Origin: Alicyclobacillus suci
Lineage (GTDB): Bacteria; Bacillota; Bacilli; Alicyclobacillales; Alicyclobacillaceae
NCBI RefSeq assembly: GCF_017329615.1
Contig: NZ_JAFMTW010000009.1
Coordinates: forward strand, 1-64,000
DNA: 64,000 nt
Direction of reading: 5' to 3'
Shown here: positions 1 through 9,792 of the stretch, in pieces
Layout: every line of letters starts with the position of its first letter
How positions within the stretch are numbered: position 1 is the first letter of the stretch
Made by a program: the position numbers and the translations under genes
The notes under the pieces: model-generated
The model's input: only the letters and a program-made list of their open reading frames with translations
What the model was told of the DNA's origin: nothing
Databases searched by the model: none

Positions 1-152
1 TTTTCTTCCAATTGAAAAAGTGGAGTTCATAGCCTGGCTTGGGGAGGGGGGAATTGTGTCCATTGCTCTAGTTCCGTACCATGATTTCGCCGTGTTCGCC
101 AACAAATCCACCAAATACTTGAAAACATGCCCCGGTCAATGATCTCAATCAC

Positions 153-551
153 CTAATCGTCGAAATCCGGGTTAATAAAAGCAAAACGCCGGTGGTCGGG
201 CACAGACAAATACGAAGATCGCCCTGCAATAAGCGACTCCAACTCAGCCGCAGACGTGGGCAGAGCATACTCCAAAATGAAATGCAGTTCGGGCTGATTG
301 ACAGTGACTGTCCGCCCAAATCGATCCACGTAATAGCCGACAACGTTCCTATAAGATGGAATCTTGTCACCCTCGAGTAATGCTGGATTGTCCTTATGAT
401 ACCCGTTTGATTCAAGCTTTGCCCATCGTTCGCATTCGGAATCATTAACTTCCTTCGCAAGGAGAATCAGAACCTGTAAGAGTTTGCTGAGAGGATCAGA
501 TGACACATTTTTTTGTATGGCCTGAATCAGTTCGACTGCTGTTTCGCTCAT
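153..551 (-). CDS. AbiTii-domain protein (short)
   Basis: A 132-residue soluble protein. Residues ~18-75 resemble the AbiTii N-terminal domain: a helix with LSKLLQVLILLAKEV, then a segment reading ERWAKLESNGY, then an SYRNVVG stretch. AbiTii domains are associated with abortive infection and toxin-like proteins, and many members are longer (about 200-300 residues), so this copy is short or is the N-terminal module only. The ATG follows a GGTGGTG ribosome site. It begins 25 bp after the AlbA_2 gene on the same strand, so the two are probably co-transcribed. No membrane segment or catalytic motif is visible. The family call is by pattern recognition and the biological role is unknown. Confidence 0.5.
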   Translation of the reverse strand: MSETAVELIQAIQKNVSSDPLSKLLQVLILLAKEVNDSECERWAKLESNGYHKDNPALLEGDKIPSYRNVVGYYVDRFGRTVTVNQPELHFILEYALPTSAAELESLIAGRSSYLSVPDHRRFAFINPDFDD

Positions 552-576
552 AGTATCACCACCAATTTTGTCACGC

Positions 577-1767
577 TTATTTCAAAGATAGCCCCCAGGA
601 ACCGTCTTCCTTATAGTGCGGGCTGCCGTCCCGTCCCGCTGCTTGCCATAACATATCGAACGTCATACGGAACAATGCAGGTAAATCCATATCAGGTGTT
701 TCAACAATTACGGGTGGGAACATGATTTCGTTCTCCTCTATGAGTCCGCTTGCTGGAAGCGCTCTTTGGTTAAAGGCATTAACCACATGTTGCCCAGTGA
801 TATGACCTTTTGCCCCAACGATGGAAAGAAACATTGCGAAAGGTGGCTCCACTCCGAGTCTCTCACAATATCCTAGATATTCCTTAGCCGACCGCACTAC
901 AAAAAACTCAACTCCCATGCCATCGAGTGCGATTTGACCACGTTTATACTCCGTTTCGTAAAAAAGCGTGGCTGTGCAAAATTCAGTAGCACCATTTCGG
1001 TAAAACTGGACGTACGATTCTCCCGGAGAACCAGGCCAAATCAAATAACCATCAAGGTTGAATGTTTGATTGCATCCAGAGTATTGGTATGGCTTAAATT
1101 TATGGGCAAGTTCCGTCGTGTACTCCCGAAGGTTGATGAGCGGTCTATTCGTACCGAGAGGGACAATGTGAAGAAAGGTGGCTCGCTCTTTCTGTCGTAG
1201 GTATGCAATTTTCCCAGCCATCATGTCCATAATCCGGCTACGGCGAAAATTGTCCGCTTCCTTTTCCCAACCTACCGACTGCAACATAGCTTGACGAATT
1301 TGATGTGTATCCATTGGAAACTTGCTGATACTGTTTCGTGCGTAGAATTTACTGTCTTTCCTGACCATGTGTGGTGCAAAAAGGCTTCTTGGCACACCAA
1401 TGGCGAGTACGGTTCTCCCCGAAACATCAATAGGGTGAGCAATCACGTTCGGTAATCTCGGATCCACATTGTCACGCAGCATATTTTCAATCTTTTGCTG
1501 AATGAAGTCGGCTTTTCCTTTCTCAATGCCGACGATCTGTGCCGGAATTCCCGTATTCTTGCCGTCCTCTTTTCGCTCCTCAATCCCGTATAAAATCACA
1601 CCCCCGTCTGTGTTAGCGAAGGACGTGATATCTGCCATGAACTCTTTACTGTCGTCCCCGATCTCCATCTTATAGTCGAGCACTCGTGACTCCATGACCT
1701 CATTCGAAACCAACTTTTGTATGTCTTCGGCAATAATCTCGGAGACATGCTTTCCACCCAATCTCAT
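577..1767 (-). CDS. AlbA_2 (Schlafen-type) putative nucleic-acid/ATP-binding protein
   Basis: A 396-residue protein. Residues ~25-145 fit the AlbA_2 (divergent AAA_4/Schlafen core) domain: ESRVLDYKMEIG at the start, the FANTDGGVILYGIEE core, then a VIAIGVPRS-like strand and FYARNS near the end. This domain is found in bacterial regulators and in defence-associated proteins. The C-terminal ~240 residues show no motif I recognise. The ATG at 1767 follows a GGGGGGA ribosome site. It lies between tniQ and the AbiTii-domain gene, all on the minus strand. The domain is fairly secure; the function is not. Confidence 0.6.
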   Translation of the reverse strand: MRLGGKHVSEIIAEDIQKLVSNEVMESRVLDYKMEIGDDSKEFMADITSFANTDGGVILYGIEERKEDGKNTGIPAQIVGIEKGKADFIQQKIENMLRDNVDPRLPNVIAHPIDVSGRTVLAIGVPRSLFAPHMVRKDSKFYARNSISKFPMDTHQIRQAMLQSVGWEKEADNFRRSRIMDMMAGKIAYLRQKERATFLHIVPLGTNRPLINLREYTTELAHKFKPYQYSGCNQTFNLDGYLIWPGSPGESYVQFYRNGATEFCTATLFYETEYKRGQIALDGMGVEFFVVRSAKEYLGYCERLGVEPPFAMFLSIVGAKGHITGQHVVNAFNQRALPASGLIEENEIMFPPVIVETPDMDLPALFRMTFDMLWQAAGRDGSPHYKEDGSWGLSLK

Positions 1768-1826
1768 TCCAATCCCCCCACTTAACTAACCTTAGCACCT
1801 CTAAACGAATGAATGAACCGGGTGCA

Positions 1827-3887
1827 TCAAGCTTGCCTTCCAAACTCTTTGATAAATTCTATGACTTCCGGGAAAGTGCGAAGCAGCGTAATATAATTCA
1901 CATCAAGTCGTTCCACTACCTTTGTCACAAGCACTCTTCCATGTTCCATTCGTACGTCCTCAACAATTGTTTTGATCAGTTCTTTGTAGTCGTCGACGAC
2001 GAGAACTCGTACTCGTTCACGATGTTTTCGAAGCTCAGTCTGAATCCATTGGAAAAGTGTTGGGCTGCTGTGCCGAAGAGTATTCATGGACATTTGCATA
2101 CTCTGCTCAATCAATTTTAGGGTGACGACACTACGTTGCATCTCACCGACTGCGAGTAAGCGGTTTATCTGATGGCGAACTGACATGGTTTCCGATGCGG
2201 CAGCCAGCTCGGCTTGGTACTTTCCTGCTTCCGATATCGATTTGGCCAATCCATGACGCCGAAGTGTTTGAACGCCACAACCTAATCGTGCCGCCACAGT
2301 TTTTTGAGTGATGGGATCGCCATCTTTCATCATCCTGTAGAGCTCTTGCTCCACCATTTTTGCGAACACATCTTGTGTACCTGTTATTGTCTTTACCTCA
2401 TGTCTCATACCTGGTTCTTTGCTTGGACTTCTTTGGTGATTCCGCAGCATAGCCTGCACCTCGGCGTGGGCTAAGAAATAGTAGAAGCATCTTTGACTCC
2501 AGCCAAACGTTTTTGAAGCTCTTCGCTGCATTTTTAACTCATCTGTATCCTCGTTCACGAGTTTTTCGAAACATGCCACAATATCGGTCGGTGTGACGAT
2601 CTCATCAAACATTTTGTGACTTTTGAGACTTCCAATTTTGTGATAGGCAAAGTATGCCTGGGCTCTCAAAATGGTCCGCTTATCCGTACCCAACAGTCTG
2701 CCGATTTCAGCATTCGTTCTTCCTTCTTGCAACAACGGAAATATCTTTTCCCACATAAAAAGGATGTCTTTCGTTCTTGCACACCATTCACTCGTAGCAC
2801 GTTTACGACCGTATTGCATGGAACAACTGGTACAAGCCGCACACAAGTGCCACCCAGCCTTCTTAGGTGTCAAAACCATAGCATCATTTTTTCGATAGCT
2901 CTCGCACCACGGTGCAAGGCAGGGGCCGAAATTGGGAGGCCCATAGTTTGCTGGGCTCGATGTTGGTGGTCTCTTTGGTGTTCGTTTGGCTGTCTCTAAG
3001 CCGGTGGGGTCATCTAAAATGGCCTGAAGGGATTGTGGAATAAGTTCAATCTCCGACACAAACTGAATCGGTATACCATATTCACGAGTCGCTTGTAAAA
3101 GCTGATGAATAGAGCATCGATGGGAATCAGGTTTCTCGAGAAGGAAGTTTACGAATCCAGACCATTTCCACCCCTTGAATACCACTTCCGGCATTTGTTG
3201 ATGCAGAGCCAGCAGTAAAATGTGAAACGACTTTTCGTAGGAGTAGTCGCCAATTTTTCGAACCAAAGGTTCGTCCTCACATAGAATGTATGTCCAGTCA
3301 TGCCAACACTGGAGTTGTTCATCCAAGACCTTATCGTCGTTGACAGGCTCTCCTAATCCCGATAGCGGAGCTCCGCAAAACGAACATTTCCGCTCTGGCA
3401 GCAACTCTCCAGTGTAAGGTTGTTCCCGCCCACAAGAGGTACATGTACAGTCTAATTTCACACGATGAATGGGGCACACTGCGATAGCCTTTATTTGCCA
3501 CATCAACATATATGCCGGTCGTTCCTTTAGGCAATTCCGACAGAAATACCGCTTCTGCTTTTCTATGGCACGTGACATCATGTTGATGGCCTTAGATACA
3601 TCATCTGCCTCATCGTAGAACTTCACACGCAATGGGGTAAGACACATTTGATGCACCTCGTCTGTCGTCAGACCGCACAGAACGGCCAGGCGCTCCACAT
3701 CAACATACTGTTCCGGAAACACATCAATGCGAAAGGAATCCTTTCCAAATGACAAAGATAAACCATCTCTGGACAAAAAACGCAGAACATTAGACGGATG
3801 AACTACATTGGCTGAACAAATTCGCATGAAGTAACTGGTCAGGGATTCGCCTTGTACACGTCGAGGTCGAATGGAAAAAGGTCTCAT
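1827..3887 (-). CDS. tniQ: TniQ/TnsD-family target-selection protein (second copy)
   Basis: A 686-residue TniQ-family protein. The N-terminus has the family signature of a short basic lead followed by GESLTSYFMRICSAN. Around residues 115-170 there are paired zinc-binding cysteine clusters: CRNC, then CPIHR, then CTCTSC and CSFC. The long C-terminal part contains repeated helix-turn-helix-like segments such as TQKTVAARLGCGVQTLRRHG. Tn7 TnsD proteins of this build bind the attachment site and recruit TnsC. The start follows an AGAGGTG site. It lies 74 bp downstream of another tniQ on the same strand. It differs clearly in sequence from its neighbour, so the two may recognise different targets. 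Confidence 0.85.
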   Translation of the reverse strand: MRPFSIRPRRVQGESLTSYFMRICSANVVHPSNVLRFLSRDGLSLSFGKDSFRIDVFPEQYVDVERLAVLCGLTTDEVHQMCLTPLRVKFYDEADDVSKAINMMSRAIEKQKRYFCRNCLKERPAYMLMWQIKAIAVCPIHRVKLDCTCTSCGREQPYTGELLPERKCSFCGAPLSGLGEPVNDDKVLDEQLQCWHDWTYILCEDEPLVRKIGDYSYEKSFHILLLALHQQMPEVVFKGWKWSGFVNFLLEKPDSHRCSIHQLLQATREYGIPIQFVSEIELIPQSLQAILDDPTGLETAKRTPKRPPTSSPANYGPPNFGPCLAPWCESYRKNDAMVLTPKKAGWHLCAACTSCSMQYGRKRATSEWCARTKDILFMWEKIFPLLQEGRTNAEIGRLLGTDKRTILRAQAYFAYHKIGSLKSHKMFDEIVTPTDIVACFEKLVNEDTDELKMQRRASKTFGWSQRCFYYFLAHAEVQAMLRNHQRSPSKEPGMRHEVKTITGTQDVFAKMVEQELYRMMKDGDPITQKTVAARLGCGVQTLRRHGLAKSISEAGKYQAELAAASETMSVRHQINRLLAVGEMQRSVVTLKLIEQSMQMSMNTLRHSSPTLFQWIQTELRKHRERVRVLVVDDYKELIKTIVEDVRMEHGRVLVTKVVERLDVNYITLLRTFPEVIEFIKEFGRQA

Positions 3888-3961
3888 AACTGCACCTCTT
3901 GTCGAATCGTGAAGAACATACGTATTCGATTAAAAACCCTAAAATTCCTTCCTAAACTTTC

Positions 3962-5773
3962 CTACACCGGACCAAGTTCTTGCTCCGACACCCCTTGATT
4001 GTGCCTTCTTAGGCGCTCCATAACGTACGCCGTAATCTCCGGCGCACTCCGCCAAAGCACCGTCCGCAGAACCCCCAGGTGCTTGTAGAGTTCACTCGCA
4101 GCAACTTTTTCGGTAGGTCTCTGCGCCAAATATTCGTCTGTTTTTTCGTAGAGCTCGTGCTGCATTCTAGCCGACCGAATATTCTTCTGCCTTTCCTTCA
4201 TTTCTGCGATATAGTGGTTGCATCCCCAGTTTCTGATGGTCTCTGGACATACGCCAACAATCTCACATACCGCTGAAATCGTCACATCCTGATCCCTCTG
4301 TAGTAAAGATTCCAAAGCCTCACGTACCTCTTCTCGGTTTGCGGCGGCATCAATTCGCTTTGATGGACGGGGACGCTTCAATTCTATAAGTGCCCGCATA
4401 ACATCCGGGTGAAAGCGATAGAGAAGAAACTGCTGGTAGCTGTCCCAACACTCCCATGTCTGAATAGCCTTGAGTGGAACTCCTGTTCTGACCGAACGCA
4501 GTACGTTTTGGAGCAGCGAAGGATCGACGTTTGCGTGGCCACCATCCTGTGATCGCATAACTTGTCGGATAGAAAAGTAAGCCAAACACCGACGAATCTT
4601 GTCCTCAGTCATGCCTATCTGCCTGGCCATTTCCTTGATGCCTGCCGTCGGAATACCATCTTGGATAAACGCACGATATCCTTCGATGAAATACGTCCGT
4701 TCTTTCAAATTGCCGTGGTCGTCGACGGCATACTCGCAACAACATTCTGTACAAGCCACATAGTAAAACAAAACCTCTCCGGACTTTCGCCGCTTCAGAG
4801 TCGTTCCGGTCTTCACTAACGTTCCGGGAAGATGATACCCACTACACCATGGAGCCAAGCACGCCAGTTGCTCACTTTTCCGGACCTTATCCTGTTTGAG
4901 AGATTCAATAAAGGATTGCGGGATCGAAACATTTAGAAATTCGGCCATGCTGATGCCTTTGCCATAAAGCGTTTGGAGAAGGAAAGATAAATGCAGTGTT
5001 CGTTTTTGCGACAATGAGTCTCTCGCATGTTGCAGAAGTGTGGGGAGTGTAGAAGAATCGGCTAGCGCAGCTTCAACGTTTTCACGAGAAAATGTTTCGC
5101 TGCATCCGCCTAGAACATACAGTAATCGACTCGCAACATCAGGTGCCTCCAATCGCACATCCCTCGATGCCAGTAACGTCTTAAATGCGTCATAAAGCCA
5201 TTCTTGCTGGTCCCAGTCGAGAGCCTCTCCCCTTCCTGTTTGAGAGTCCGAATGTGTTCGCCCACAATATGGGCACACGTTGAAGTGCTCAACATCTCGA
5301 AGTCGAATTGGATTGTGACAATTGGGACACTCATTCAGTAAACGAGAACGATGAGCCAGACAACCAGCGATGGCCTCGAGCCTCCACAACAAACGATAAT
5401 ATGGGATCTTTTCCGATAAACACTGTGGACAAAAGCGGTAATCGTCGCTCAGCATTCCCGACAGGAAACGGGATCTCTGCACTTCCTCACTTACCCCAAA
5501 TATCTTGAGCAGATTATAAAGAGATGTTGAATGCAATTCATCGACGGAACGTCGTGACAATTGTGAGAGCCTCGGTAGATCCACGATGCTCTCCGGGTAA
5601 AAGTCCAGCAGTCCCCAATCCGCCCGTTGGACGTATCTGTTTTCCCAAGTCCGAAGTGAATTTAGAAGACTCAAAATTGGGATCCCATTACGGCTTGATA
5701 GACGAAGAAGAAAACTCCAAAATGACTCTCCAGGAAATGGTTTTGTCCGGACGGAAAATGATTCAATCTTCAT
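3962..5773 (-). CDS. tniQ: TniQ/TnsD-family target-selection protein (first copy)
   Basis: A 603-residue TniQ-family protein. The N-terminal GESFWSFLLRLSSRNGI segment matches the family start. A zinc-ribbon region at roughly residues 118-175 has CPQC, CLAHR, CPNCH and CPYCGRTH. Near the C-terminus ISAVCEIVGVCPETIRNWG looks like a helix-turn-helix. ATG at 5773 follows a strong AGGAGG. With the following tniQ it probably forms a two-gene unit. Either copy could be the glmS-site reader; sequence alone does not decide. In the usual Tn7 order this gene lies beside tnsC, so its distance from tnsC (over 41 kb) is unusual. Confidence 0.85.
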   Translation of the reverse strand: MKIESFSVRTKPFPGESFWSFLLRLSSRNGIPILSLLNSLRTWENRYVQRADWGLLDFYPESIVDLPRLSQLSRRSVDELHSTSLYNLLKIFGVSEEVQRSRFLSGMLSDDYRFCPQCLSEKIPYYRLLWRLEAIAGCLAHRSRLLNECPNCHNPIRLRDVEHFNVCPYCGRTHSDSQTGRGEALDWDQQEWLYDAFKTLLASRDVRLEAPDVASRLLYVLGGCSETFSRENVEAALADSSTLPTLLQHARDSLSQKRTLHLSFLLQTLYGKGISMAEFLNVSIPQSFIESLKQDKVRKSEQLACLAPWCSGYHLPGTLVKTGTTLKRRKSGEVLFYYVACTECCCEYAVDDHGNLKERTYFIEGYRAFIQDGIPTAGIKEMARQIGMTEDKIRRCLAYFSIRQVMRSQDGGHANVDPSLLQNVLRSVRTGVPLKAIQTWECWDSYQQFLLYRFHPDVMRALIELKRPRPSKRIDAAANREEVREALESLLQRDQDVTISAVCEIVGVCPETIRNWGCNHYIAEMKERQKNIRSARMQHELYEKTDEYLAQRPTEKVAASELYKHLGVLRTVLWRSAPEITAYVMERLRRHNQGVSEQELGPV

Positions 5774-5831
5774 CGCAGACTCCTCCTACATCTGCGATCA
5801 GTCATCGCCGTCTGAGAGACAGAGTATACCA

Positions 5832-5865
5832 ATAAAAATCGGGTCACCCGAATATCAGGCGACCC
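5832..5865 (-). terminator. Rho-independent terminator after ietS
   Basis: On the minus strand an 8-bp stem (GGGTCGCC with GGTGACCC, one G-T pair) with a 9-nt loop is followed by GATTTTTATT. It lies 13 bp past the stop codon of the subtilase gene and ends that two-gene unit before the tniQ genes. Confidence 0.75.
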
Positions 5866-5877
5866 AATCACAATTGT

Positions 5878-8334
5878 TTACACCAGAACTGGAACAGGCA
5901 CGTCGATCTGATTGTAGATGTCCAACGTCACATCCTCTGAAATTACAGATACAATCAGAGAAAATGGGATATCTTGAACTGGGTATCTCGTTTTATTTCC
6001 GTCCCACCAGCCCATCACAGGGTACACCGCTAATTTCCGTCTTACAGCCAGGTCCGCCGCAATTCCAGCCCATCGATCAGACTGCACTGTGCCCCGACTT
6101 CGTGCCTGAATTCCAATTTCCCAATCATTTGCACCTGCGAAATTATTCTCTCCTGCCTCTCGCTCCGCTAAATTCACCCGTTTTATAAACATGCTCTCGG
6201 ACTCGTGTGGTCCCTGTAGGTCCCATTTGAGGCCAGCACCTTGGTATGCTTTCAAAGTATGTTTCGGACTCGGGTCGCAGAAATACGAGAGTGTCACTCT
6301 CAACTCTACCTTGGTCTCACCAAGGGAACGCAACAGTTCGTCAGGCCATGGCAGATCGAATACAAGGATTTCTCGGTCATGCTCAATCCATTTCCATTGT
6401 CCTTTTCGCCGTGTTGGAACTCTCTCCATATGCCTTGCACGTAGCATTCCCTCTGCAATCAAGGTTACTGCTGACGTAGCACTTTTGCAGGCGAATTGTA
6501 CGTCTGGCACACCGTACCCACAAGAACGAAGTAGGTCACGTTTGTTGGGGAATTGTTGTCGTAAAGCATTCGTCCAGCTAGCGGAATGGATAAGCAGTCC
6601 CCGAATAGTTTCGGGCCGAAGGTCAGGATTTGCCTCCCATATTTGGGCCATCATTCTACAAGCTGTCGCCGTTGCAGGACTTGTCCCTCCTACTGTTGTC
6701 AAGGCATCTCCTAACAAAAATCGCTCACTTGTCGTTACTATCGATAACCCTTCGAGGGTCGGTTCGGCAAATTCACCGGTCCAGCCAACATTCCCTCCCT
6801 CACAAACGATATCAGGCTTTATTGCATCGTTCTTTGGAATATGTACGGTACTGTGTGGTGATAGCTGACCAGCTCCAGCAATGGGCGCAATTTCATATCC
6901 CGGAACCGGATTTGATACCTCAGTGAGGTCTGTGATGGCACCAACCGTTATGACGTTACGAGCCTGTGCCGGGTCATGTAATTGCGACGAAAGGTTTCGG
7001 CTTGGATATCCGGAAATATCAAAAGTTGTAACATTTCCAGCGGCCACCGCAATGAGTCGAGGCTTTTCACCCTGGTTAAAACACAACTGGTCCATGGTTG
7101 CCGACCACGATGATGGCAATCCTCGTGTAAGGGGCGTACCGCTAATTGCGGTGTAATAAATCCTCCGCTTGTCGGAATCCATAGATTCAGCAAGGTACAC
7201 CGCATCGCTAAGAGTCTTTCCCCAGAGACGCCGTTCATCGTCCGTGGAATCTAATGGTATCCTCACAGATTCCAGGTGTGCTGGGAGCTGATAGTTTTCC
7301 GCCGACAGAAAATGTGCCGACATATCATCGTACAGAGCGACACCAGCCATCCGAGTACCATGACCCAAATAGTCACCGGTTGAAACACTGCTGGGATCAA
7401 TGGTATGAAGACCATTCGTTAAAACCGCAGGCTCTAGCAGAGGGTGTGTATGATTCAACCCTGTATCAAGAAGCGTAATCGTAGGGGCTGTGCCTCTTGG
7501 AGGAATGACCCTTTTCGCTGCATTGTCAAAATCTTTGCGTGTACTATGCTCCAAAACGTGAACGTCTCGAATGGCTTGTGACGGCGGGCGTAACTCAGCA
7601 ACGGAATCCAAGTATGAGACTGCATTCGACAAATTAGCGTATGACGCATGAAGTATGAATACCTGGCGGTCGGCAAACTCGATTCGCTGCTCAATATCGA
7701 CTTCGATTCCCTCCCGTTTTGCAAACGCAGCAAATTGCAGCCGCATCCGCTGGGCGAGCTGAGGGTCCTCTATCCCCCCGTACAACCAGACTTCCCACCA
7801 GTTGAGGGTATCCTCTTGGGCCGGTAAGAGCTCAAGAGGGCCTGTCCATAGTTCTTTAACTAACGATTCCCGGATAGAATCGATGCTGCTTATCAGGGTA
7901 TTGTACCTGGGTTTTCCGGATCTTTTGTCAATTTCTGTTTCGTATTTATCCACCTTATCGGCAAGAGATTTGACCGTCCCTTTTCCAAGACGAAGAACAG
8001 CAAATGGTTCATTCCTCTCCGTCTCACCGACAATCATGACCTCAACGTTTTGCTTTTGATCACGCAGCCGTTCTCCCGTCAAGTCAAAGTCTGCCGCTCC
8101 TTTGACTGTGATGAGTACCCCGTCAACGTCCTCCAACCCTGCCTTTTGCCTTTCTTGCCGCAAACCTTCTATAGACTGTTCTAACTTTTGCAGTTGACTC
8201 CTGAGATTCTCAGCATGTTCCTTCCGCTTCCGTTCCGGAATATTGAGATTTTGCGGCGCCCCCTGCCCCTTATACCGGGTCGGTCTCGGTATCGGCATCC
8301 GTATGTGCGTAAGATCAAAATCACGTTGGCTCAT
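5878..8334 (-). CDS. ietS: S8 subtilisin-like protease of an IetAS-type pair
   Basis: An 818-residue protein with a subtilisin catalytic triad in the usual order: Asp in LLDTGLNHTHPLL, His in YLGHGTRMAGVAL, Ser in VGGTSPATATACRMMAQ. The ~280 residues before the protease domain are charged and partly coiled-coil (residues ~38-65). No signal peptide is seen, so it should act in the cytosol. The ATG overlaps the stop of the AAA ATPase gene (ATGA), which implies translational coupling. An AAA ATPase plus subtilase pair corresponds to IetAS, first described in plasmid stability and later reported as an anti-phage system. Inference: the ATPase controls or feeds the protease. What the protease cuts is unknown. 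Confidence 0.85.
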   Translation of the reverse strand: MSQRDFDLTHIRMPIPRPTRYKGQGAPQNLNIPERKRKEHAENLRSQLQKLEQSIEGLRQERQKAGLEDVDGVLITVKGAADFDLTGERLRDQKQNVEVMIVGETERNEPFAVLRLGKGTVKSLADKVDKYETEIDKRSGKPRYNTLISSIDSIRESLVKELWTGPLELLPAQEDTLNWWEVWLYGGIEDPQLAQRMRLQFAAFAKREGIEVDIEQRIEFADRQVFILHASYANLSNAVSYLDSVAELRPPSQAIRDVHVLEHSTRKDFDNAAKRVIPPRGTAPTITLLDTGLNHTHPLLEPAVLTNGLHTIDPSSVSTGDYLGHGTRMAGVALYDDMSAHFLSAENYQLPAHLESVRIPLDSTDDERRLWGKTLSDAVYLAESMDSDKRRIYYTAISGTPLTRGLPSSWSATMDQLCFNQGEKPRLIAVAAGNVTTFDISGYPSRNLSSQLHDPAQARNVITVGAITDLTEVSNPVPGYEIAPIAGAGQLSPHSTVHIPKNDAIKPDIVCEGGNVGWTGEFAEPTLEGLSIVTTSERFLLGDALTTVGGTSPATATACRMMAQIWEANPDLRPETIRGLLIHSASWTNALRQQFPNKRDLLRSCGYGVPDVQFACKSATSAVTLIAEGMLRARHMERVPTRRKGQWKWIEHDREILVFDLPWPDELLRSLGETKVELRVTLSYFCDPSPKHTLKAYQGAGLKWDLQGPHESESMFIKRVNLAEREAGENNFAGANDWEIGIQARSRGTVQSDRWAGIAADLAVRRKLAVYPVMGWWDGNKTRYPVQDIPFSLIVSVISEDVTLDIYNQIDVPVPVLV

Positions 8335-9356
8335 CCTTTATCACCCGACTCTTTCTTAGGAGAAAACACCCGTCTGTGAACAGACAGACGTTCATGGATG
8401 GCTTGAGTGAGCAAGTCCTCTGTGACCAAGGTTTGCCCGTTCATCAACATGGCCTTGAGGGCATCCGCCGAGGCACGTTCCATATCAGCGAAGCTTAGAC
8501 CTTCGGCTTCTTTGGCCACTCGTTCCCAAGATATATCCGTATCAGAATTTACAACGAAGTGAAGGCGCCGTTTCAGAAACTCCGCCAAAAGGCCGACAGC
8601 AGGTCGAGGAAATTCAACCACATCGTCGAAACGGCGGAATAGGGCATTGTCGAGCATCTGCTCATAATTGGTGGCAGCAACGATGATACTGTCAGAGTCG
8701 TCGTTTTCGATCAGTTGAAGAAACGTGCTAAGAACTCGTCGAACCTCACCAATGTCTCTGGTGTCACCCCTGAACGTCCCAATCGAATCAAACTCGTCGA
8801 AAAGGTATACGCCAATTGTCTTCTTCATAGCATCGAAAATTGCACTCAAATGGGCAGAAGTCTCCCCCAAATATCGTGACAACAAGCCCTCCAAACGTAC
8901 CACAAACAGGGGTCTCCCCAGTTCGCCAGCAAGCATTTTTGCTGTGCTTGTCTTGCCACACCCCGGAGGGCCTACCAGCAAGAATTTGCGCCTCGGTTGA
9001 AGGCCATAGGACGAAAAGAGCTGACGATTTTGCTGTTCCTTGAGGATCCTCTTGAGTAATAAGTGAGTTTGTTGCTCAAACACCATATCCCGAAATTTGA
9101 CTTCCGGATAGCTCGCTTGCAGGAGTGTCCCAAGTTCACCATTTGGACGAGTGATGGGAATAACAGGCTTTGGTGTTCCAACATGTTGTCCCTGTTGTGC
9201 ATGCACCTTATCGATAAGAGAGCGGATCTCAGTGGCAACCTTCGAATGACCCGCTGAAGCCTCTTGGGCAGCAATTTGCAGCGCTACTTTCTTAAAAGAT
9301 TCCGAGTCCCCATCGACTTGTGCCCGAACGAGAGCAAGCAGCATGGTTGTTTTCAT
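8331..9356 (-). CDS. ietA: AAA ATPase of an IetAS-type pair
   Basis: A 341-residue AAA ATPase from the ATG at 9356, chosen because GGAGG lies 8 nt upstream; a GTG three codons earlier is the alternative. The N-terminal ~110 residues are helical. The ATPase module shows Walker A GPPGCGKT, Walker B VYLFDEFDS, sensor 1 AATN and an arginine-finger-like RRFD. This resembles FtsH/katanin-type classic AAA proteins that remodel substrates. It is the first gene of a pair with the overlapping subtilase. The 3' end carries basic residues (HRRVFSPKK). The identity of the pair is well supported by arrangement and motifs; activity against phage is not shown by sequence. Confidence 0.85.
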   Translation of the reverse strand: MKTTMLLALVRAQVDGDSESFKKVALQIAAQEASAGHSKVATEIRSLIDKVHAQQGQHVGTPKPVIPITRPNGELGTLLQASYPEVKFRDMVFEQQTHLLLKRILKEQQNRQLFSSYGLQPRRKFLLVGPPGCGKTSTAKMLAGELGRPLFVVRLEGLLSRYLGETSAHLSAIFDAMKKTIGVYLFDEFDSIGTFRGDTRDIGEVRRVLSTFLQLIENDDSDSIIVAATNYEQMLDNALFRRFDDVVEFPRPAVGLLAEFLKRRLHFVVNSDTDISWERVAKEAEGLSFADMERASADALKAMLMNGQTLVTEDLLTQAIHERLSVHRRVFSPKKESGDKG

Positions 9357-9792
9357 CGTTGTCACCTCCTCATCGAGGAATCGTTCTCACAGAGAATATC
9401 GAATACTATATGCCGATCAGTAGCGAACTGTATAAACAATTCGACCAGAAGCGCTCTTTACCTTCCATAGCTTTCCTCAACATGACAGCACTCAACCATG
9501 AAATGCTCTTTGCGCATTGAGGGTCAATACCGATAGTATATTGAAACTTGCACTGTAGGTCACACTTTACCAAGTTCTGTACGTCAGTTCTTCCGTGTTC
9601 ATGCCCGGAAATCGCCAAGAAGGCATACAAATGACGAAAAAGGACATGGACGCTTACTGCCTATCGACCTGTAGACTATCGTGCATTCTTGGGATCCCCA
9701 TTGTGAGGGTTGAGGTATCTGGTGAGTGCTCAATAAAACTCGCTCAGCGTCCTGATTACTCAAGCTTCCGCTAGGGTGTTTTATGTATAAGA
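9357..9792. other. Gene-free stretch upstream of ietAS
   Basis: No convincing coding region on either strand: reading frames here are short, without ribosome sites or recognisable motifs. It should contain the ietA promoter (minus strand). A TATACT element near 9536 is a possible -10, but I see no good -35 partner. Confidence 0.5.

Noticed and set aside
6191-6868. A 225-residue plus-strand frame opposite the subtilase
   Set aside because: Shadow of ietS; no motif or ribosome site.
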